In this document: positions 5,128 through 6,450 of the stretch, piece after piece
How the letters are laid out: every line of letters starts with the position of its first letter
Numbering within the stretch: position 1 is the first letter of the stretch
Source of the DNA: CAXTTV01 sp964247295
Lineage (GTDB): Bacteria > Chloroflexota > Ktedonobacteria > Ktedonobacterales > Ktedonobacteraceae
Assembly: GCA_964247295.1 (NCBI GenBank)
Contig: CAXTTV010000242.1
Span: forward strand, 1 to 6,450
Length of the DNA: 6,450 nt
Reading direction: 5' to 3'
The notes under the pieces: model-generated
The model's input: only the letters and a program-made list of their open reading frames with translations
What the model was told of the DNA's origin: nothing
Database searches by the model: none
Program-made: the position numbers and the translations under genes

Positions 5128-6177
5128 TTACTGAACGTTGAGCCAGATATCGTCAGGGCTATTAACGGCCTCAGTGACCTCACCGATCCGCCAGAAGTGC
5201 ACCTCTTGCTGGCTCTGTAGAGCCTTCCATACCTGAGGATCGACCGCCGCTAAAAGGCCGCCCGAGGTCTGGGGATCAAACAGGATCGCCCGATCTACCG
5301 GGCTTAACGCATTTGTGCGAACATGCGTACCGACAGAACGCTCATTTCGTCCCGTTCCTCCAGGTATGCAGCCAATCTCCGCGTAGTGGCGGGCATTGGG
5401 CAGCAGGGGGAGTGCTTGATAATCAAAGCGCATCCCGGCGAGGCTCTGAGTCGCCATCTCCCAGGCGTGTCCGAGCAGGCTGAAGCCGGTGATATCTGTA
5501 ACCGCGTGAACGCCGGGACCAGCCTGTACTAAGAGCTCACTGGCACGCTTATTGAGCGTAGTCATCGAAGTGATCGCCGCATCCATATCTTGCTGACTAA
5601 CTTTGCCACGCTTCTGAGCCGTCGTAACCAGTCCAGTTCCCAGACGTTTGCTGAGAATCAGGATATCGCCGGGCTTCGCTCCACCTTTGGTTAAAATATT
5701 TTTAGGATGCACCATCCCAGTCACAGCCAGTCCGTATTTTGGCTCTTTGTCGGCAATTGAGTGGCCTCCGGCGATAGCGCTTCCGGCTCGCTCGACAATC
5801 TCCATCCCGCCACGCAAAACCTCGCTGAGAATATCGGTGTCCAGATCATCAGGCCATGCCACCAGATTGATCGCCATCAGAACCTGCCCACCCATCGCAT
5901 AGACATCGCTCATCGCGTTCGCCGCCGCGATCAAGCCGAAGGTATAGGGATCATCGACAACCGGAGGGAAAAAGTCGGCGGTACTAATGATGGCTTGTTC
6001 TTCATTTATCTGGTAGACAGCCGCATCGTCGATGGCACCCAGGCCGATTATCAATTGGGGGGGAACATTGCGTTGCCGTAGAGGACTCAGGACTTGAGCC
6101 AGCAGATCGGCCCCAATTTTGGCTGCGCACCCTGCGCAGTCCGCCAGCTCGGTTAAGCGGATTGATCCAGTAGTCAT
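5128..6177 (-). CDS. selD: Selenide, water dikinase (selenophosphate synthase, EC 2.7.9.3)
   Basis: SelD uses ATP and selenide to make selenophosphate, the selenium donor for selenocysteyl-tRNA and 2-selenouridine in tRNA. The ATG at 6177 is chosen because AAAGGAG stands 7 bases upstream and the protein then aligns with E. coli SelD from its first residues (SIRLT). The 349-residue length is typical. The catalytic Cys17 and Lys20 are present in CAGCAAKIG. Metal- and nucleotide-binding residues include Asp51 (IDDAAVY), Asp68 (STADFF), Asp91 (NAMSDVYAMGG) and Asp228 (VTDITGFSLLGHAWE). GGHSI (137-141) and DPQTSGG (301-307) are also intact. The second E. coli cysteine, Cys19, is Ala here, while an extra Cys14 makes a CxxC pair. 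There is no in-frame TGA, so this is a cysteine form. No selA, selB, selC or selU lies in the window, so its downstream use is unknown. Confidence 0.97.
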   Translation of the reverse strand: MTTGSIRLTELADCAGCAAKIGADLLAQVLSPLRQRNVPPQLIIGLGAIDDAAVYQINEEQAIISTADFFPPVVDDPYTFGLIAAANAMSDVYAMGGQVLMAINLVAWPDDLDTDILSEVLRGGMEIVERAGSAIAGGHSIADKEPKYGLAVTGMVHPKNILTKGGAKPGDILILSKRLGTGLVTTAQKRGKVSQQDMDAAITSMTTLNKRASELLVQAGPGVHAVTDITGFSLLGHAWEMATQSLAGMRFDYQALPLLPNARHYAEIGCIPGGTGRNERSVGTHVRTNALSPVDRAILFDPQTSGGLLAAVDPQVWKALQSQQEVHFWRIGEVTEAVNSPDDIWLNVQ

Positions 6178-6184
6178 GTAGTGT

Positions 6185-6191
6185 CTCCTTT
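6185..6191 (-). promoter_or_regulatory. Ribosome binding site that fixes the selD start
   Basis: The minus strand reads AAAGGAG, 7 bases before the ATG at 6177. An in-frame ATG at 6219 would add 14 residues that have no counterpart in SelD proteins and would place this site inside the gene. Confidence 0.85.
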
Positions 6192-6242
6192 TCTCGTGTA
6201 TAAAATAGCACGTTTTCACGACGGAAAATACACTGTGGGCTT

Positions 6243-6274
6243 ATACAATATCTTTTGATGCCTATCTATTGTAT
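6243..6274. repeat. Interrupted palindrome ATACAATA-N16-TATTGTAT between selD and the divergent gene
   Basis: Two perfect 8-bp arms (6243-6250 and 6267-6274) lie 24 bases apart, centre to centre. They flank the predicted -35 of the plus-strand gene at 6255-6260. That placement suits a dimeric or tetrameric regulator binding on one face of the helix. The arms are A/T-rich, so chance symmetry is possible. Confidence 0.4.
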
Positions 6275-6282
6275 CCTATAGT
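6255..6282 (+). promoter_or_regulatory. Candidate promoter of the plus-strand oxidoreductase gene
   Basis: TTGATG (6255-6260) and TATAGT (6277-6282) are separated by 16 bases and match the vegetative consensus at four and five of six positions. The start would fall near 6289, leaving a leader of about 38 bases before the ATG at 6327. A second -10-like TAAAAT at 6289-6294 lacks a good -35. Confidence 0.45.
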
Positions 6283-6312
6283 CGATTGTAAAATAGCTCT
6301 GACACCCGACTC

Positions 6313-6318
6313 AAGGAG
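6313..6318 (+). promoter_or_regulatory. Ribosome binding site of the plus-strand oxidoreductase
   Basis: AAGGAG lies 8 bases before the ATG at 6327, an ideal spacing. It is the main support for this start because only the N-terminus of the gene is visible. Confidence 0.85.
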
Positions 6319-6326
6319 AACATATC

Positions 6327-6450
6327 ATGTCTACTATTCTGATCACAGGTGCAACCGGCAACGTTGGTAGCGAGGTTGCTAGCTCCCTTACTGCCCGAGG
6401 CATTCCTTTCTCGATCGCCACTCGCCATAAATCTGAGGTTGGTGGTAACA
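6327..6450 (+). CDS. N-terminus of an NAD(P)-binding oxidoreductase, NmrA/SDR type (cut by the window edge)
   Basis: Only 41 residues are visible. They begin MSTILITGATGNVGSEVA, with the glycine-rich dinucleotide-binding turn GATGNVG at residues 8-14 after a hydrophobic first beta strand. An amphipathic helix follows, and then a second strand (PFSIATR). Atypical short-chain reductases of the NmrA/NAD-dependent epimerase group start in just this way, and they include the quinone reductase QorB/YtfG. The Arg after the second strand (ATR) often marks NADPH preference, but this is only suggestive. It is transcribed divergently from selD, with 149 bp between the two start codons. The substrate and the full length cannot be judged. 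Confidence 0.85.
   Translation, partial: MSTILITGATGNVGSEVASSLTARGIPFSIATRHKSEVGGN

Noticed and set aside
5761..6081. 106-codon plus-strand frame opposite selD.
   Set aside because: It is antisense to conserved SelD motifs and its sequence does not resemble a folded protein or known family.
5128..6177. SelD as a selenoprotein with an in-frame UGA.
   Set aside because: The catalytic position is an ordinary Cys codon and the frame is open throughout, so no recoding is needed.

Overview
The window reads as an ordinary bacterial chromosomal segment. It holds four complete genes on the minus strand and the first 41 codons of a fifth on the plus strand. Base composition is near 50% G+C, ribosome binding sites are strong (AAAGGAG, AGGAG, AAGGAG), one gene starts with TTG, intrinsic terminators have long stems, and there is a lipoprotein on a Ser/Thr-rich stalk. 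Together these would fit a Gram-positive-like lineage such as Ktedonobacteria (Chloroflexota). That is an impression from style, not a demonstrated placement.

Layout from left to right. At 81-118 is a hairpin that probably ends the first minus-strand gene. At 133-1422 (minus) is a secreted lipoprotein with seven Asp-box (BNR, Ycf48-like) repeats, likely a beta-propeller. The 174-base gap at 1423-1596 carries two clean palindromes, one of them a perfect 14-mer. At 1597-2892 (minus) is a 12-helix major facilitator of the EntS/MFS_3 type, translated from a TTG codon. The gap at 2893-3081 holds a plausible promoter for the transporter inside an imperfect dyad. At 3082-4929 (minus) is a complete glutamine-dependent asparagine synthetase. 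Its roughly 140-base upstream region has a perfect TATAAT and a nested 38-bp inverted repeat. At 5072-5122 is a terminator with a perfect 21-bp stem for selD, which lies at 5128-6177 (minus) and encodes selenide, water dikinase. From 6327 to the right edge (plus) is the N-terminus of a Rossmann-fold NAD(P)-binding oxidoreductase of the NmrA/SDR kind, divergent from selD across a 149-bp gap.

The genes do not form an evident pathway. Each sits behind a spacer of about 140 to 200 bases with its own likely regulatory sequence, so they look like independent transcription units: asparagine synthesis, selenophosphate supply, efflux, a surface propeller protein and a redox enzyme. I saw no CRISPR array, tRNA, rRNA, insertion sequence or phage gene. 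I also did not find convincing evidence of a new multi-gene system. The most interesting material is the set of non-coding palindromes, the shifted cysteine pair of SelD and the propeller lipoprotein.
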